From: Liopterus haemorrhoidalis
Lineage: Eukaryota > Arthropoda > Insecta > Coleoptera > Dytiscidae
Direction: 5' to 3'
NCBI GenBank assembly: GCA_963971575.1
Contig: OZ020611.1
Span: forward strand, 180,484,071-180,548,070
DNA length: 64,000 nucleotides
Positions within the stretch are counted from its first letter, which is position 1; every line of letters begins with the position of its first letter. Shown here in pieces: positions 12,791-24,538 of this stretch. Under the pieces are notes generated by a model. It made no database searches and was not told where the DNA came from. It worked only from the letters and a program-made list of their open reading frames with translations. Made by a program: the position numbers and the translations under genes.

Positions 12791-13869
12791 ATTTATAATT
12801 AGTATCTTATTGTAAATTTTTTGTGGAAGTCTATAGGAACTATGTTCTGCTTGACCACCCAAACAATAAATAAATAAATTAAGAAAGTTAATATCTGCAA
12901 TCTTTCTGTCTCTCTCACTTCATTAAACGATATTAATTTCAAAAGGCTAGACCGTAGTAAATACTAAATGTATTAAATAAAATAGAGTGCTCTTATATCG
13001 TGATTATCTCGAATAATACTCCTGTACTTTGTTTAATTCTCTAGCTGAAAAACTTAATTATAAAATTAATATAAAAATATAATTTGAATAATTTTCTATT
13101 ATAGTCATTGCATTTTAATCTACCCTTCCGCTTCCTTATGAGAAAATTGAAATCTCCAGCGCTATAAGGAGAGTAGTTATCGTTGAGCAAGTCTGCTAAG
13201 CCAAACCAGCATCTAGAAGCTTTAAGAACCAACTCAATTTGTACAAAAACAAGTAAATGGGGAAGAAAAAACATTAAGTATGTTTTCTTATGAGTCTCAG
13301 CAGAAGGAACGAGCTTACTAACTCCGATATCTTAAATTGAGAAAAATATTTTAAAAGATTTTATCAATTTTAATCTCGGTATTTTGTTCTGGTATGGAAA
13401 AAGTCGGAACTGCACAACATTAACAATGGTTTCTTATGGCGGTGACCCATATACGACCCGAGTGCCGGTCGTGACTAGTGTTATAAAAGGGGGAGATTTT
13501 ATCAAGTGTCACATCACTCGGGACCTCTGACGGAAGTACAGACATCTATGTACCACTCCCAGAACGAAGAAAAGGACAACTTTACATATTTTTTTAAATA
13601 AAATATATAAACTCGTGGAATAAAACGTATAAATAATATATAAAAAATATAATAAATTTTATGTTAAAATTTAATAAATGTTGATACAGAATGAAGCGAG
13701 ATTATCATCCAAATTAATGAAAGATCTTAAAATGTAGATAAGGAGCAAATACTTATTTTTAAATATATTTTTATTGTAACGCGATTTTTCTAGATTAATT
13801 AACAAAAATTAATTCATCAAAAATAAAGACATCTAGTATTCAAGTCCTCTGTTAACCTCTCTCACTCCC
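12791..13869. other. Intergenic; possible retrotransposon tail at 12,790-12,880
   Basis: The first part ends in AATAAATAAATAAATT, like a retrotransposon 3' end, but carries no readable protein. The rest shows no recognised feature; an open frame at 13,041-13,274 (minus) has no family features. Confidence 0.35.
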
Positions 13870-13912
13870 GCGAAACCCTAAAATGTTTGAAAATTCACAC
13901 TTCACGTCATTT
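13870..13912 (+). mobile_element. HINE right terminus (solo, abutting copy 2)
   Basis: GCGAAACCCTAAAATGTTTG followed by AAAATTCACACTTCACGTC matches the right-terminal segment of the HINE family (compare 43,060-43,107 and 57,958-58,002). It directly abuts the left end of the next copy, giving a right-end/left-end junction as in tandem head-to-tail Helentron/HINE arrays. The body of the upstream copy is missing. Confidence 0.6.
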
Positions 13913-15090
13913 TTAGGGTTTTGTAGTTATGACCACCCAAAAACCCTTATAATGTCACTCATGTGTCTGTCTGTCTATACGGTAGATATTGTTGCCAAAC
14001 TGCTGAACATAGTATGTTGAAATTTGGCATGCTTATACAACTTTTTGACCCACGTATAGAAAAAATACTGACTGCTCAAAAACCACAGCCCTAGATAAAT
14101 TTAAACAATAATGTAACTAATGAAAAAATAAATACTACTATATTTTTTTTTAACTATGAGTGGAGTGTCAAATGAAACCTCTTAATGCGGGGATAAAAAA
14201 GCAAATCTATATTTTTGAAAAATAGTTTTTTCAACGAGGTTTTTGCCAGAGGGTTGATCTAAAAATCTTAAAAAATCTGCATAATGTACATTGCTGGGAA
14301 TCGGAATAGTTCAACAGAAATTTTTAACCAGATTAGTTTTCCGAATAATATCGATTTTTTGTGTCGTTGAAAAAAAAAATGTTTTTATAATGTATTGTGT
14401 GCTATGAAATAAAAGCTCTCAAGACGTAGATTAGAACAAAAAGTAGTTTTATTTTAATACGATTTTTTCCAAAAAGTTCCTAAAAAAATCACTGGCCCAC
14501 ACCGAAAGGGGTTAAATTAAAATTCTAAGGAGTAAACATTGATATAAACCGGAAACGCACAGGAGAGGATTTTTTTTGATGAGGTTTCGGTTTTGGAAAA
14601 TGTTCCAGTTATTTTTGTTTTTGACAAAATTAATAATTTTTTTAATTCATAAATTATGGCTAAATTATGGTTTGTGATGTTATGGATTTTTTGTTTTTAT
14701 GGCTAAGATAATGTAAGTCTTTTTTGAAATTAGAAATATAATAAATAAAATTTAACAGGTGAAGACCGAGTTTTGAGCACCACACTACACTCTACATTTT
14801 AGAGTGTAGTGTTTATTTTATTATACTATTTACGCTGTGACTCAATCTTTTGTTTTTAAGGTATCAATAATGATATCTGATATCATTTACAGTAGTGAAA
14901 TACTTATAAATCAAACAACACATTGTTAATAGTGAGAAATACGTTTCTGAAATTAAAAAAAATGAAGCCATTTGTCTATATTTTTCTTAATTAATCTAAT
15001 GAAGACGTGAATACGAAGCAAATGCAGACAAAACGCTGGGATTTTTGGCAAATTATTTAAATTTTGTTTTAAAAAAATACTGAATAGTTT
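13913..15090 (+). mobile_element. HINE / mini-me-like copy 2
   Basis: The left end TTTTTAGGGTTTTGTAG leads into TATGACCACCCAAAAACCC, a short GTCT tract, and the family core TTGAAATTTGGCATGCTTAT. The interior to about 15,080 is collinear with 56,560-57,690, including the block ending GCTGGGATTTTTGGCAAATT. It contains a hairpin at 14,782-14,812 with 13-bp arms ACACTACACTCTA/TAGAGTGTAGTGT. The right terminal hairpin segment was not found, so the copy is 3'-truncated. Non-coding. Confidence 0.65.
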
Positions 15091-16470
15091 TTATTCGTAT
15101 TTATTGATTTCAAGATTTCAGAAATGATTGCATTAAATTAATTTCTGAATAAACAAAAACTTCTTTTACTGCTTTAAATATGGTAAACAAAAAATTACTT
15201 ATTGGCAAAAATAGACCTTAACCTGAACCTTAAAAGCCTTATAAACTGTCATTAAAAAAATGGAAGTACAGTCGACCATTCGCGAGAATATTTTTGCCCA
15301 CATGCATTTGTTTTCATTGCATCCTTTAATCAGAAAGTCACGCAACGCCACTGACCTCAACGTGATATTTTAATTAGGACCTAAAACAATTTTACAATTT
15401 AAAAAATCACACAACTATTAACTGGTAGGCGTTAATAGGAATCGAAAAGCAATAGTTTCAATTATTATTTTACACAGTAACATTTAGTGTAGTGTTGATA
15501 AACAGGGATATCGGAAGGCTCCTAAAGGTCGAGTGGGAATGTTAGGATGCGAGCCCCAAAACGAGACCATCCCTGTAAATCGGGAATCTGCAAATCCCAT
15601 GCTCATTTTAACACAATTATACATTCCAGTTTTCTGAAGTTATAGGAAACTAGAAGTAATACCTAGTTTCCATATCTAGATGTCATAACTAGAGTAAAGC
15701 AAAAAAAATCTAGCGATAAAAAATTAACTAATTTAAAAAGTAATAATCTTTCTCTGAAACTGCGAAGAAAAATAAGAATATAAGATCATAAGAAACATAA
15801 GATTTTCATAGGTTAGGATTCATTTAATTTAAAGAAAAATAGATTCAGTGGTTTTGTTGAAAAACGAAAATAACTTTGATTTCTTGAGGGATTCGAATGA
15901 ACGGTTCCTTCGGCTCATAAAGGGAGCAAGCATGCGCACATGGAAATTTTCACATTTTATTTAAGATTGCATTTTGCACAACGAAGTCAATCTAACCATA
16001 TTTCAGTACGGTACTCGACGTATTGCTATAAATAAAAAATTATTGACACGCGTCATATTGATGTGAATTTGAATTACAAAGCGAATAGGTCACGTATTTC
16101 ATATTTCGTTTTTGTTTTACGAATTACTGCGGTGATAAATGAGAAAAATGACCAGATGCATTACCTGCAAAATATTCTCATTTAGATTTTTATTTTTATA
16201 TATACCAAGCATTTAAAAATTCATATGAAGTATAGATTTTCACACAGTTTAGAATTTTGTAAGTATTGAGTACGATATTTTTGGTTATAATCAAATTAAA
16301 ATCAAGATCAATCAGATTTTGTCTGTTAAGAATAAAAGAGTTATTCTGGCTCGGTTGTTTACGGAACAGAGAGACGCGGATTCCACTTCCTTCGAAATTT
16401 GTATCTTCCGACATTGTATAGTCAGCTCTGAGGTCAACTCACTTTTATTTACGTCAACTAAGTATTTAAC
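15091..16470. other. AT-rich stretch without recognised feature
   Basis: No domain, RNA gene or repeat boundary recognised. The small open frame at 16,196-16,414 (minus) has no known motif. Confidence 0.45.
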
Positions 16471-17506
16471 CCTTAGTTTAGTTTAGTTTATTGTTTATTT
16501 ATAATATATTCAATACATATAATAATCTTTTATGATGGCTTTTTAACAATTTTTTAAATTTATTGATTTATTTTGCCGATTTGATTGTTCTAGGCAGCGC
16601 ATTAAAAAATTTGCAGCAATTAAAATATGCCCCATTTTGGTAGCTACTTGTTTTGTGTGCCTTAGGTTCTAAAAGAGTTTTATTGCGGGTGTTATAGTTA
16701 TGGACTTTAGAGTAAAACAGGTGTGTATTTTGTACGTAAATACATACACAAATGGCAGGGTCGGAATGTGTAACTTTTTAAACGACTCTTTACAGGACTC
16801 TCTAGGACCGAGGGAATCCAAGATTCGCATTCGATTTCTGTAATATCAATATACGCTTCCATTCCCTACATTGACTCCAATGTAATATATTAAATTGCAA
16901 ATGTGAATGGAAGCAAGAAAAATAAAGTTTTTAAAATATGTGCACTACATTTAATTTTTAACGATCTTAGGGCAAATAGAGATGAACTTAATCTATGGGC
17001 AAGATAATATATATGATTGGACTAGGTAATCTTAGGATCTAGCTTGAGGCCTAATAGTTTAATGTTGGAAGAGATCATTATTTCGTTTCCACGAAAATTT
17101 AAAGATGCATTCAGGATGGTCTTATTAAATATTGATCCAAGAATTAGACAGGTGTTTTTCCTACATTTAGCCTTAACTTGTTATTTAATGTCCAAGTTTG
17201 GGCTTTGAACATGATACTATTAAAAGAATTCTCTAGCTCAACCCAGTTTTTACATTCGAGAAGAAGACTAGTATCATCCGTAAATGACGTTGACGTTCGA
17301 TTATCATTGCTTTTGAAAATGTGAGAAAGGTCGTTTACGTATATAAGGAATAATAATGGTCTTAAAACACTTCCTTGTGGAACACCTACTTCTACAGATA
17401 ACTTCCTTGAATGATATTTCCTTCCATTAGATGAAATAGTAGTAGACTGGGACTGACTCCACATCGTTCCATCTTCATGAGAAGAATGCTGTGATCTACG
17501 CAACAA
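16471..17506 (-). pseudogene. Jockey-like RT relic
   Basis: On the minus strand the RT blocks VGVPQGSVLRPLLFLIYVND, SFTDDTSLLLE and LNNKLRLNVGKT are readable in one 120-residue frame (17,144-17,506). The catalytic box is FTDD instead of FADD; both Asp are kept. Further downstream, in broken frames, the C-terminal domain is recognisable (DSLGPRESCKESFKKLHIPT, FNALPRTIKS-like segment). It ends at a repeated TTTAG tail at about 16,471-16,490. The 5' half (endonuclease and first RT blocks) is missing. Confidence 0.75.
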
Positions 17507-18127
17507 TAAATAATCATGTCATAACTCGGATACCGCCAATACGGCGTCACTGAATAATCATGTCATGGCATTCAAAGTCGCCGAGTCAATTGCACACAGA
17601 CAGCAGAAATTTTAGATGAGCACGAGTACGGTATAATTCACCTGACTTGCTCTGTGGCGGGTTATAGAATTGTAATATTGAAAATTCTGTACAGTTTATC
17701 TGTGTCTGCTTTCTGATAACGACAACTGACTGTTTTGTTTGATATAAAATGAACTTGAATGAAACAGTTGAACTCCCTTTTATATTTGACTTCAAGAGTT
17801 ACAAACCTGAGGTCCACAAATAGATCAGAATTTTAAAGAACCTAAAGATTTTTTTCTATTATTTTTTACTAATTTGCTGAAGATCAAATGATTATGCACG
17901 AAGTAAAACACATGGAAATCAGTTGTCTGCGCGATCTAATTGGCATACATGGATCGATGTGAATTGTGAAAAGTTTTTGGCCTTTTTTTATTAGAATCAT
18001 TTTGAATATGGGAACCATATTCCGAATTGCTGGTAGGTATATCAGAAAAATCTTCCGAGTGCAAAGGATTAATACTTGAAATGAGTACCTGTTTTTCAGG
18101 AATAATAAGACTAGTTGGAATATAACA
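17507..18127. other. No recognised feature
   Basis: Two small minus-strand open frames (17,586-17,795; 17,884-18,135) show no family features. Confidence 0.4.
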
Positions 18128-18230
18128 TTGATCACGTGTCTTTCATATCTATGACTTGATATCCAGAAATTGAGAAATTACCTTCTTTGCCCTTATATGC
18201 CACCTAGGCGTTGGGAACCCATTATTTTTT
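18128..18230 (+). repeat. Dispersed repeat B, copy 1
   Basis: Shares the order CACGTG-CTTTCATAT, then ACCTTCT-TGCC, then CTAGG-GTTGGGAAC with 47,648-47,752 at similar spacing, about 29.5 kb away in the same orientation. Family identity unknown. Confidence 0.5.
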
Positions 18231-18368
18231 AAATTTATTTATTAAAAATGCAGTATTGAAAAAATGTAAAATTGTATGTAACTGAGATTTTGGTTTATAT
18301 TAAGTCGAAATTATCCCCAATATACAAATCGCTAATAAGCAATATAACGTTAATAAAGTATCTACGAA

Positions 18369-18541
18369 GCAGGCAGGTTTTGTCGTTAGAAGAGTAACAA
18401 CGGAATAAATATTTTAACTCGCGTCAAATAATAATAGAAAAGACCAGGGAATATAATACACCAGTCTTCGCATTCTTCTTCGACTACAACAAGGTCTTTG
18501 ACTCGGTTATATGGAGTAAAATATGGCACATACTGTCTTAA
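18369..18541 (+). pseudogene. RTE-like RT relic, first part
   Basis: KQAGFVVRR followed, after a frameshift, by EKTREYNTPVFAFFFDYNK and VFDSVIWSKIWHIL. This corresponds to the EQAGFRxGRS and FxDYxKAFDSV blocks of RTE-clade reverse transcriptases, including the first catalytic Asp. It continues at 18,822 after an unrelated insert. Confidence 0.65.
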
Positions 18542-18549
18542 ATTAATAA

Positions 18550-18815
18550 CAATACTATTTATTGGTATTTTCAAATTTACTTGATAAACACGTCTTTACA
18601 GGATGGTTACATTAATACTTATTTCTAACAACTTACATTACTGAAATTATTTCTAAGGAACTCTTAATAATTATAAAACGCATTTTTCTTAAACAATTAT
18701 ATTTCTAAATGAGTGGAGAGGCAAACCTTTAATATTTTCAGGCAAGATGTTGTAAAATTTAGTGCTTATCAAATGTTTCCCTCTCGTCTCGTATTTATGA
18801 ATTTGTTCCTGCGAT
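18550..18815 (-). pseudogene. Jockey-like C-terminal fragment nested in RTE relic
   Basis: On the minus strand ETRGKHLISTKFYNILPENI and KGLPLHSFRNIIV match the C-terminal tail of Jockey-like elements (YNxLPxxIKxxxxxxSFKxxL). It sits between the RTE blocks at 18,369-18,541 and 18,822-19,505, in the opposite orientation, so it appears to have inserted later. Exact boundaries are approximate. Confidence 0.55.
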
Positions 18816-18821
18816 AGTACA

Positions 18822-19505
18822 ATGATGAAGATGATGATTATGATGCACAATGAGGATAGTACAGTAATATTTGCTTCTAACCTTGAAGAACTCTCTGAGT
18901 TTATATCAAATCTTGAGAATAACAGTCAGAAATATTGTCAGAGTAATCATACGGGGGCCAAAGTTATAATAATTGATAGGATTGACAATAACCAGCCTGA
19001 CGCAAGCATTTCATTAAAAATATGGAAATACTAAGAAATGACTGAGAAAAACAATGTGATGCTAATGAACACGCGTTTTTTTTTTACGTCACTCTCTGGA
19101 TGGCCATGAATAGTGGATGATGATGCAAAGAGATAGAAGAGTTATACAAGAATACAAGAATTTATTTTGAAATTTGATCGAGGAAAAGACTACTTCGAAT
19201 ATCATGGACAAAAAGGAGAATCAATGCCTCAATTATCGAAGATATTAAAGTACTTAGACTATTGATTTTATATAACATAGTTTATAGTAGTTATTTTCTT
19301 TAGCCAGGATCAAGGAGGCGTAGTGACAACCTATAGAGATTGATTATACAAGGGAAATTTGATGGATGACGGTCTCGTGGTTCCTTTCTTACCACGTAGG
19401 CAGATCAGATTTTAAAGGTAACCGGATGCTCTGTTATAGAGGCCACAAAAGAGACAAAATAGCGAAGCAGTTGGAAAGATACAATTATTAAAACAAAGGC
19501 GACTT
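18822..19505 (+). pseudogene. RTE-like RT relic, second part
   Basis: Begins with EDSTVIFASNLEELSEFISN, the region around and after the YADD box (DDTVIFA in relatives); the first Asp of the box is altered to Glu-Asp-Ser context. It goes on with KVIIIDRIDNNQPD, then WTKRRINASIIEDI, and ends with the C-terminal block RLIIQGKFDG and KVTGCSVIEATKETK. A DD41D transposon begins six bases downstream, so it probably landed in the end of this relic. Confidence 0.65.
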
Positions 19506-19512
19506 TTAACTA

Positions 19513-20814
19513 CAAGGTGTCTCAAAAGAAATTTTATATTTATTTAGCTTACTGCGTGAACGCAACGTATCCGAGGGGCGCGGGGGTTATGTCAATCGGT
19601 AGCCTGGCTCTTGGGAATTAGTCGCTATGGAGCGTTTCTCGGGAGCAGACCGCGCGTTATGCGTGCGAGAGTTTTACAAAAACGATGATTCGGCGACTGT
19701 AGCGCGTAGAAAATTCTGCAGTATTCGAGGTTTTCGCCACTTAAATGATGCGCCAAGCATTCTTCTCATTCGAAATTGGGTTAAAAAGTTTGAAGAGACT
19801 GGTACAACGCTGGATAAATTAAAATCCGGGCGACCTAGGTCATCAAGAACGGTAGAAAACGTGGAGAATGTTAATCAGTCTGTTCGTGACGACCCGAACC
19901 TTTCAATTCGGAAGCGCTCAAGTGCTTTAAATGTGCATAGATCATCATTACATCGCATTATGCACAAAGACCTAAAGCTGCACCCCTACAAAATTCAATT
20001 GGTGCAAGAATTGAAGCCCCAAGATGCCAGTCAGAGGCTTAATTTCGTAAATCAGGTGATTGAGCGATTTTCAACGTTTACCAACATTTTGTTTTCGGAT
20101 GAAGCTCATTTTCATCTTAATGGCCACGTAAATAAGCAGAACTGCCGCTACTGGAGTGCAACGAATCCGAAACGCAAACATCGAAACCCCTACATTCGCC
20201 TAAAGTGATCGTATGGGCTGCGATGTCGGCGCGAGGAATTATCAGCCCTTACTTTTTTGAAGACGAAAGGGGGCGTGCAGTTACAGTGAATTCAGAGCGT
20301 TATGTGGAGATGTTAGACAACTTCTTGGTACCTGAACTGCAAAACTTTCCTGGCTATAACCAAAGAACATGGTTCTAACAGGACGGAGCAACTTCACACA
20401 CGTCCAATATGTCTCTGCCACGTGTTCGTGAAATTTTCTCAGGCAAATTGATCTCCCGGAGAGGTGACATAAATTGGCCTCCACGCAGTCCAGATTTAAC
20501 CCCTATGGACTTTTTCCTATGGGGTTATCTTAAATCTAAAGTTTACGCCAATAAACCGACTTCACTGGCGCATTTGAAAGAAAATATCCGTCACGAAATG
20601 GCAGCCATCCCTGAGTCCACCTGCCGAGACGTCATAAGTAATTGTTCGATTAAATGAGTGCCGAGAACGCGAGGGTCTACATTTAGACGATTTTATTTTT
20701 GAGAAATAAATCCCCAAAAAGTGTATTTTAATAATTAATAAACATTTTTTCTATATACGGCTTACTTTTTTTTAATCGATCCACTAAATATAAAATTTCT
20801 TTTGAGACACCTTG
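19513..20814 (+). mobile_element. DD41D (visitor-type) Tc1/mariner transposon, copy 1
   Basis: A complete-length 1,302-bp element with perfect 30-bp terminal inverted repeats (19,513-19,542 and 20,785-20,814, starting CAAGGTGTCTCAAAAG) and flanking TA at 19,511-19,512 and 20,815-20,816. It encodes one transposase, interrupted (see next entry). The TA duplication and DDxD catalytic pattern place it in the IS630-Tc1-mariner superfamily; 41 residues lie between the second and third Asp, which matches the DD41D group. A second, deleted copy lies at 53,391-54,266. Confidence 0.9.
19627..20655 (+). pseudogene. DD41D transposase, three lesions
   Basis: Starts MERFSGADRALCVREFYKN with an N-terminal helix-turn-helix DNA-binding region (SIRKRSSALNVHRSSLHRIM). 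The first catalytic Asp is in LFSDEAHF, the second in QDGATSHTS and the third in SPDLTPMDFFLWGYLKSK. Three lesions are visible. A 1-bp loss near 20,180 throws the frame into a stop after 193 residues. TAA at 20,376-20,378 replaces a CAG just before the second catalytic block. A 5-bp loss near 20,645 relative to copy 2 alters the C-terminus. Otherwise the protein is near consensus, so inactivation looks recent. A cut-and-paste transposase acting on the 30-bp ends. Confidence 0.85.
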
Positions 20815-20816
20815 TA

Positions 20817-21853
20817 TAATAAATCATCACCATTGAACATTTTTGATACAAAATAGGGTTTTTACCTTTGCGTTATGGAGGCAGGTTGTTCTGACCTACT
20901 ACATTAATTGTAACAGAACTCATTCTGTATTTCTTACTACAATTCTATGGTACCGAAATCTTCAACAAAATCCCTTTTCCACTGCATAAATTTATCTCAT
21001 ATATTTTTCTAAGGAAATAATAAATACTGCATCGATGAAAGACTTAAACCGGTCCTGTAGATGCAACACACCATCTCTTTCTTGATACTGTTTATGCATA
21101 CATACATGTGTTCGCACTTTGCGACAGATATTCTTATTTACAACTATCGGAAACTTACATTTTCACTATCTCGTACAATTTCCTGGCACACTCTTTTCAT
21201 CTATATGGCTCATCTGCCGTTGCTATTTCAGAGGAAAAGACGAACTGAAAATACGCACTTCACTATATCCCTATCAATACCTCCGGCATTTCAACTTTTT
21301 CCTCGATACAGAACACATTTAGATGGGGAAATTGTGTACATATGTGAATAACATATGTTTATCAATTACAGTATGTGTTTGGCAGTTTTGTTGTGACGTT
21401 ACCACGGTCGGAAATGATATATTTGTTTATGTCAGTCTGTCTTGTTTATATTAATGATTTCAAGATTGGGTTAAATGCTGAATTATATACAGATAAATAA
21501 ATTTATTCGTATGAGATTTGAAATGAAAGAGGATAAAGGTTTAACCAGGACTGCGGTTTGTCCAAGTGAAATTTACTTTTCAATCAAGGTTTTCAGCTTT
21601 TCAATGGCAACTGTTTTGGTTATATTACAAATTTAGTTACGAAACAAATAGTTTTGACTGCTCTGCCAGATATCACTCAAAACTGTTCAACAATCAACTT
21701 CACTAATCCAAGTTCGGTAGTTATGTATTTAGAAAGGTAGTTAAGATTAAGAGAACTTCGTATTCAATATACAGCAGCACACAACCTAACTTTTCGATGA
21801 ATAATATTCTTCTTTCGAGATCTTTTTTTTCTTCTTTTAAATAATTGCTAACT
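20817..21853. other. No recognised feature
   Basis: AT-rich. Overlapping open frames at 21,061-21,351 have no known domain and no supporting context. Confidence 0.4.
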
Positions 21854-21988
21854 CAGTGGTTCCCAATCTTTTCGGTTCCCGGCGCCCCTAATATATAAGA
21901 ATTTTTCATGTAGCCCAAGTCAAAACATTGGTCTAACTAACACAATTGGAGGAATATTGGAATATTTCCACGACGCACAGTTTGGGAG
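21854..21988. mobile_element. Diverged hAT-type MITE
   Basis: Left end CAGTGGTTCCCAATC and right end GTTTGGGAG are inverted-repeat relatives typical of hAT MITEs. They are flanked by TTGCTAAC (21,845-21,852) and TTGCTAAT (21,989-21,996), a likely 8-bp duplication. The right end is worn. Confidence 0.45.
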
Positions 21989-22049
21989 TTGCTAATATTG
22001 ATAAGAAGTAAGTATTAGTTTATAAAGATAGTTAAAAAAAGGGGGCCGC

Positions 22050-22990
22050 AAATGTCAAAAATAGACCTTAACTCAAAAGTGACCATATTCCATATTTTTA
22101 TCTAAGGCTAAAAATATATAAGTATCCCAATTTAACAAAATTCAATAGTTTTTCTACTAACTTTTTTGACTCTAATTTAAGCCAAAATATTGTTTTAAGC
22201 TAATTTTATGGGAGGATAATGAAAAAAATATTTTAAAAAATTCATGCATTCCTAGTTTTTGAGTTAGAGCCGTTTTTCGACAATAATTCCAAAATTTTTG
22301 CCCAAACTTCAAAATGGATCAAATTTTGTTGATCTATGTGACCATAATGTAATTTTGTGACCATATTTATATCAATTTTCAATAAAATCGGAAACAAAAA
22401 TTATTTGCTTAAAATTCACGATTTTTAAGGGTTTTGGATTACTGCCCAAACAAAACTTAATAATTGGTTTATTAAAGCCCATTTTTAATTTTTTTTTTTT
22501 TTAAATTCAAACCCCATATTTCTGTTTCTAACCATTTTATATTTAGGATATATCAAAATTTTCAAATTTTTTTTAAAAATTTCAAAAAATTCAAAAACCT
22601 TGTTTCAAAATATGGTTACAAGTCAAGAAGGACCTCAAGATTTCAAAAATTTCAATCGAAGGTCTTTATCTCATTTCCTTTTTGAGATACATCCATGCGA
22701 AGATGAAAATTTCTATAAATCACGCCATATTAAAATTTGTCATAATTTTAAAATACGCTAAACAAATTAGGCCTCAATTTTTTTCTAGTCTAAATAAACT
22801 ACGAGGAATCCAAAAATTCTAACCTCAGGTCATTTTCTTTAACCGTTATTTGAGTCCTAATATTTTTAATTCACAATTTTGACAAATAATGTAAATTATA
22901 CCATTAAAAAAAAATATCGTAATCTCAAAACGCGTTAAACGATTAATGCTTCAAATCTTTTCTATACTAAATAAATTTCGAAGATTTTTA
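22050..22990. repeat. A/T homopolymer-rich repetitive stretch
   Basis: A long series of TTTCAAAA/AAAATTT-type words with recurring phrases (AAATTTCAAAAATTC). No coding potential. Confidence 0.4.
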
Positions 22991-23003
22991 GATGCCTATA
23001 AGC

Positions 23004-23054
23004 CAGTGATTACTAAAATTTTCGGTTTCCGGCGCCTTTAATGTATCAGAATTG
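23004..23054 (+). repeat. Partial direct copy of the 21,855 hAT end
   Basis: CAGTGATTACTAAAATTTTC followed by GGTTTCCGGCGCC and TCAGAATT matches 21,855-21,905 in the same orientation, 1,150 bp downstream. Possibly a second worn MITE end or a duplication. Confidence 0.45.
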
Positions 23055-23284
23055 TATGATGAATTAATGTTGAGGTTTGTATGATGAATTTTTGTCCATG
23101 ATATAACCGAATAAAACGTAACAGAATACCTTAACTAACATTCTTCCATCTCAATCCACTTAGCCCCATATTGGCACAATCACCTAGCATACTTCCAACA
23201 ACAGGTTTTCTTTCAGTTTTTTGTCGTAGTACTTAGGAATTTTTTAATATACGAGCCCAAACTCATAATACTACGAAAAGTTTA

Positions 23285-24242
23285 CGAGGGCTACCTTTTA
23301 TGTTTTTACAAACGACCACTAAATAGCAATATTGAAATGTGTCATTACAATATTCGTAAAATTTGACATTTGTTATTGTGAAATCAGTGGCAGCTTATAA
23401 ATTGACCGAGTAGTTTGTTGACAGTGTGTGTTTAAAAAAACAAGTTTGTGAAAAAAATGGATATTACTTGTGAAGGTTTTCGTTGGATGTTTTTTACGAT
23501 TTTAGTAAATTTAGCAATAAAAAAGATCTGTTCCCGATGGACTCATAATTTGCGATTCCGCATAATTTGCTAAAAAAAATTCAAACTAGGCACTGCAAAA
23601 TCCGTATGCAACATCATTACAGGTGACGAATGAACCGAAAACTAAGCAACAGTCCACTGTTTGGGTCTTTCAATATGAACCGAAACCCACAAAAGTTGTT
23701 CGTTCACGAAGCATTTCCAAGAAAATGATCGCTTGTTTCTTCGGTTGTACTGGACATGTCGTAACCACTCCTTTAGAGGATCGGAGAACAGTTAATGCTG
23801 AATGGTATACTACAATTTGTTTGCCGGAAGTCATCGAGAAAATCAGGAAAAACAACCAAAAACGTCACATCATTCTTCATCATGACATAGCAAGCTCCCA
23901 CAAAGCACGTCAAACAATTGATTATTTGAAGGAGAAAAACATTAATGTCTCATTACCCGTATTCACCTGATTTATCCCCTAACGACCTTTTTTTTGTTCC
24001 CCAATGTCAAACAAAAAATACGTGGACAGCGATTTTCATCACCTCAAGAAGCTGTTAAAGCCTTCAAAAACCATGTTTTTGAGATACCAACTTCAGAGTG
24101 GAACAAATGTTTCCAGAATTGGTTTGAACGCATGCAAAAGTGTATAAATCTTAAAGGCGAATATTTCGAAAAGCAATAAAACAGTGTGTTCCAAAAAAAA
24201 AAAAATGTTTAATTCTTAGTTTTTGTAAAAACTTAGCCCTAG
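23285..24242 (+). mobile_element. mariner (DD34D) with N-terminal deletion
   Basis: Imperfect ends CGAGGGCTACC... and ...CTTAGCCCTAG, with TA next to the left end. The transposase is dead. The first Asp block reads ITGDE followed by a stop (Asp codon 23,635-23,637). The main frame 23,623-23,970 carries STVWVFQYEPKPTKVVRSRS, KMIACFFGCTGHVVT and ILHHDIASSHKARQTIDYLK with the second Asp. A frameshift near 23,946 and another in the T run near 23,990 precede the third Asp block (SPNDLFF) and the C-terminus (24,001-24,177, PTSEWNKCFQNWFERMQ). By consensus 34 residues separate Asp 2 and 3. About a third of the usual length is missing at the N-terminus. Confidence 0.85.
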
Positions 24243-24538
24243 CAATTGTTGAAATATATGACTAGCAAATTGTTCATTTTTCAAGTAAATGTAAGTACAT
24301 TAAAATTTAGACTTTAAACTTACAAAAACCTAAATTTTCAATTGTAATGTTTACTTACTAAAAGAAGTGTTAACTTACTCCATTTTATTTTTTTACCGCG
24401 TATTTTGACTCCTTTAAGAACTTTTATTTATTTATTATTTATATTTTATTATTTTTTTCGACTATCAGCTTTGATAATGTTTGAATTGAGCGAAACTAGT
24501 CAGCTATAACTACAATAAAGACTACATATACTTAACTA

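Noticed and set aside
20281..20484. Minus-strand open frame of 67 residues
   Set aside because: Shadow of the DD41D transposase.
24440..24530. TTTGATAATG...GAGCGAAAC resembling a hammerhead
   Set aside because: The CUGANGA strand is not conserved and no inverted termini were found; too weak to claim. Same for 60,495-60,520 and 47,615-47,640.
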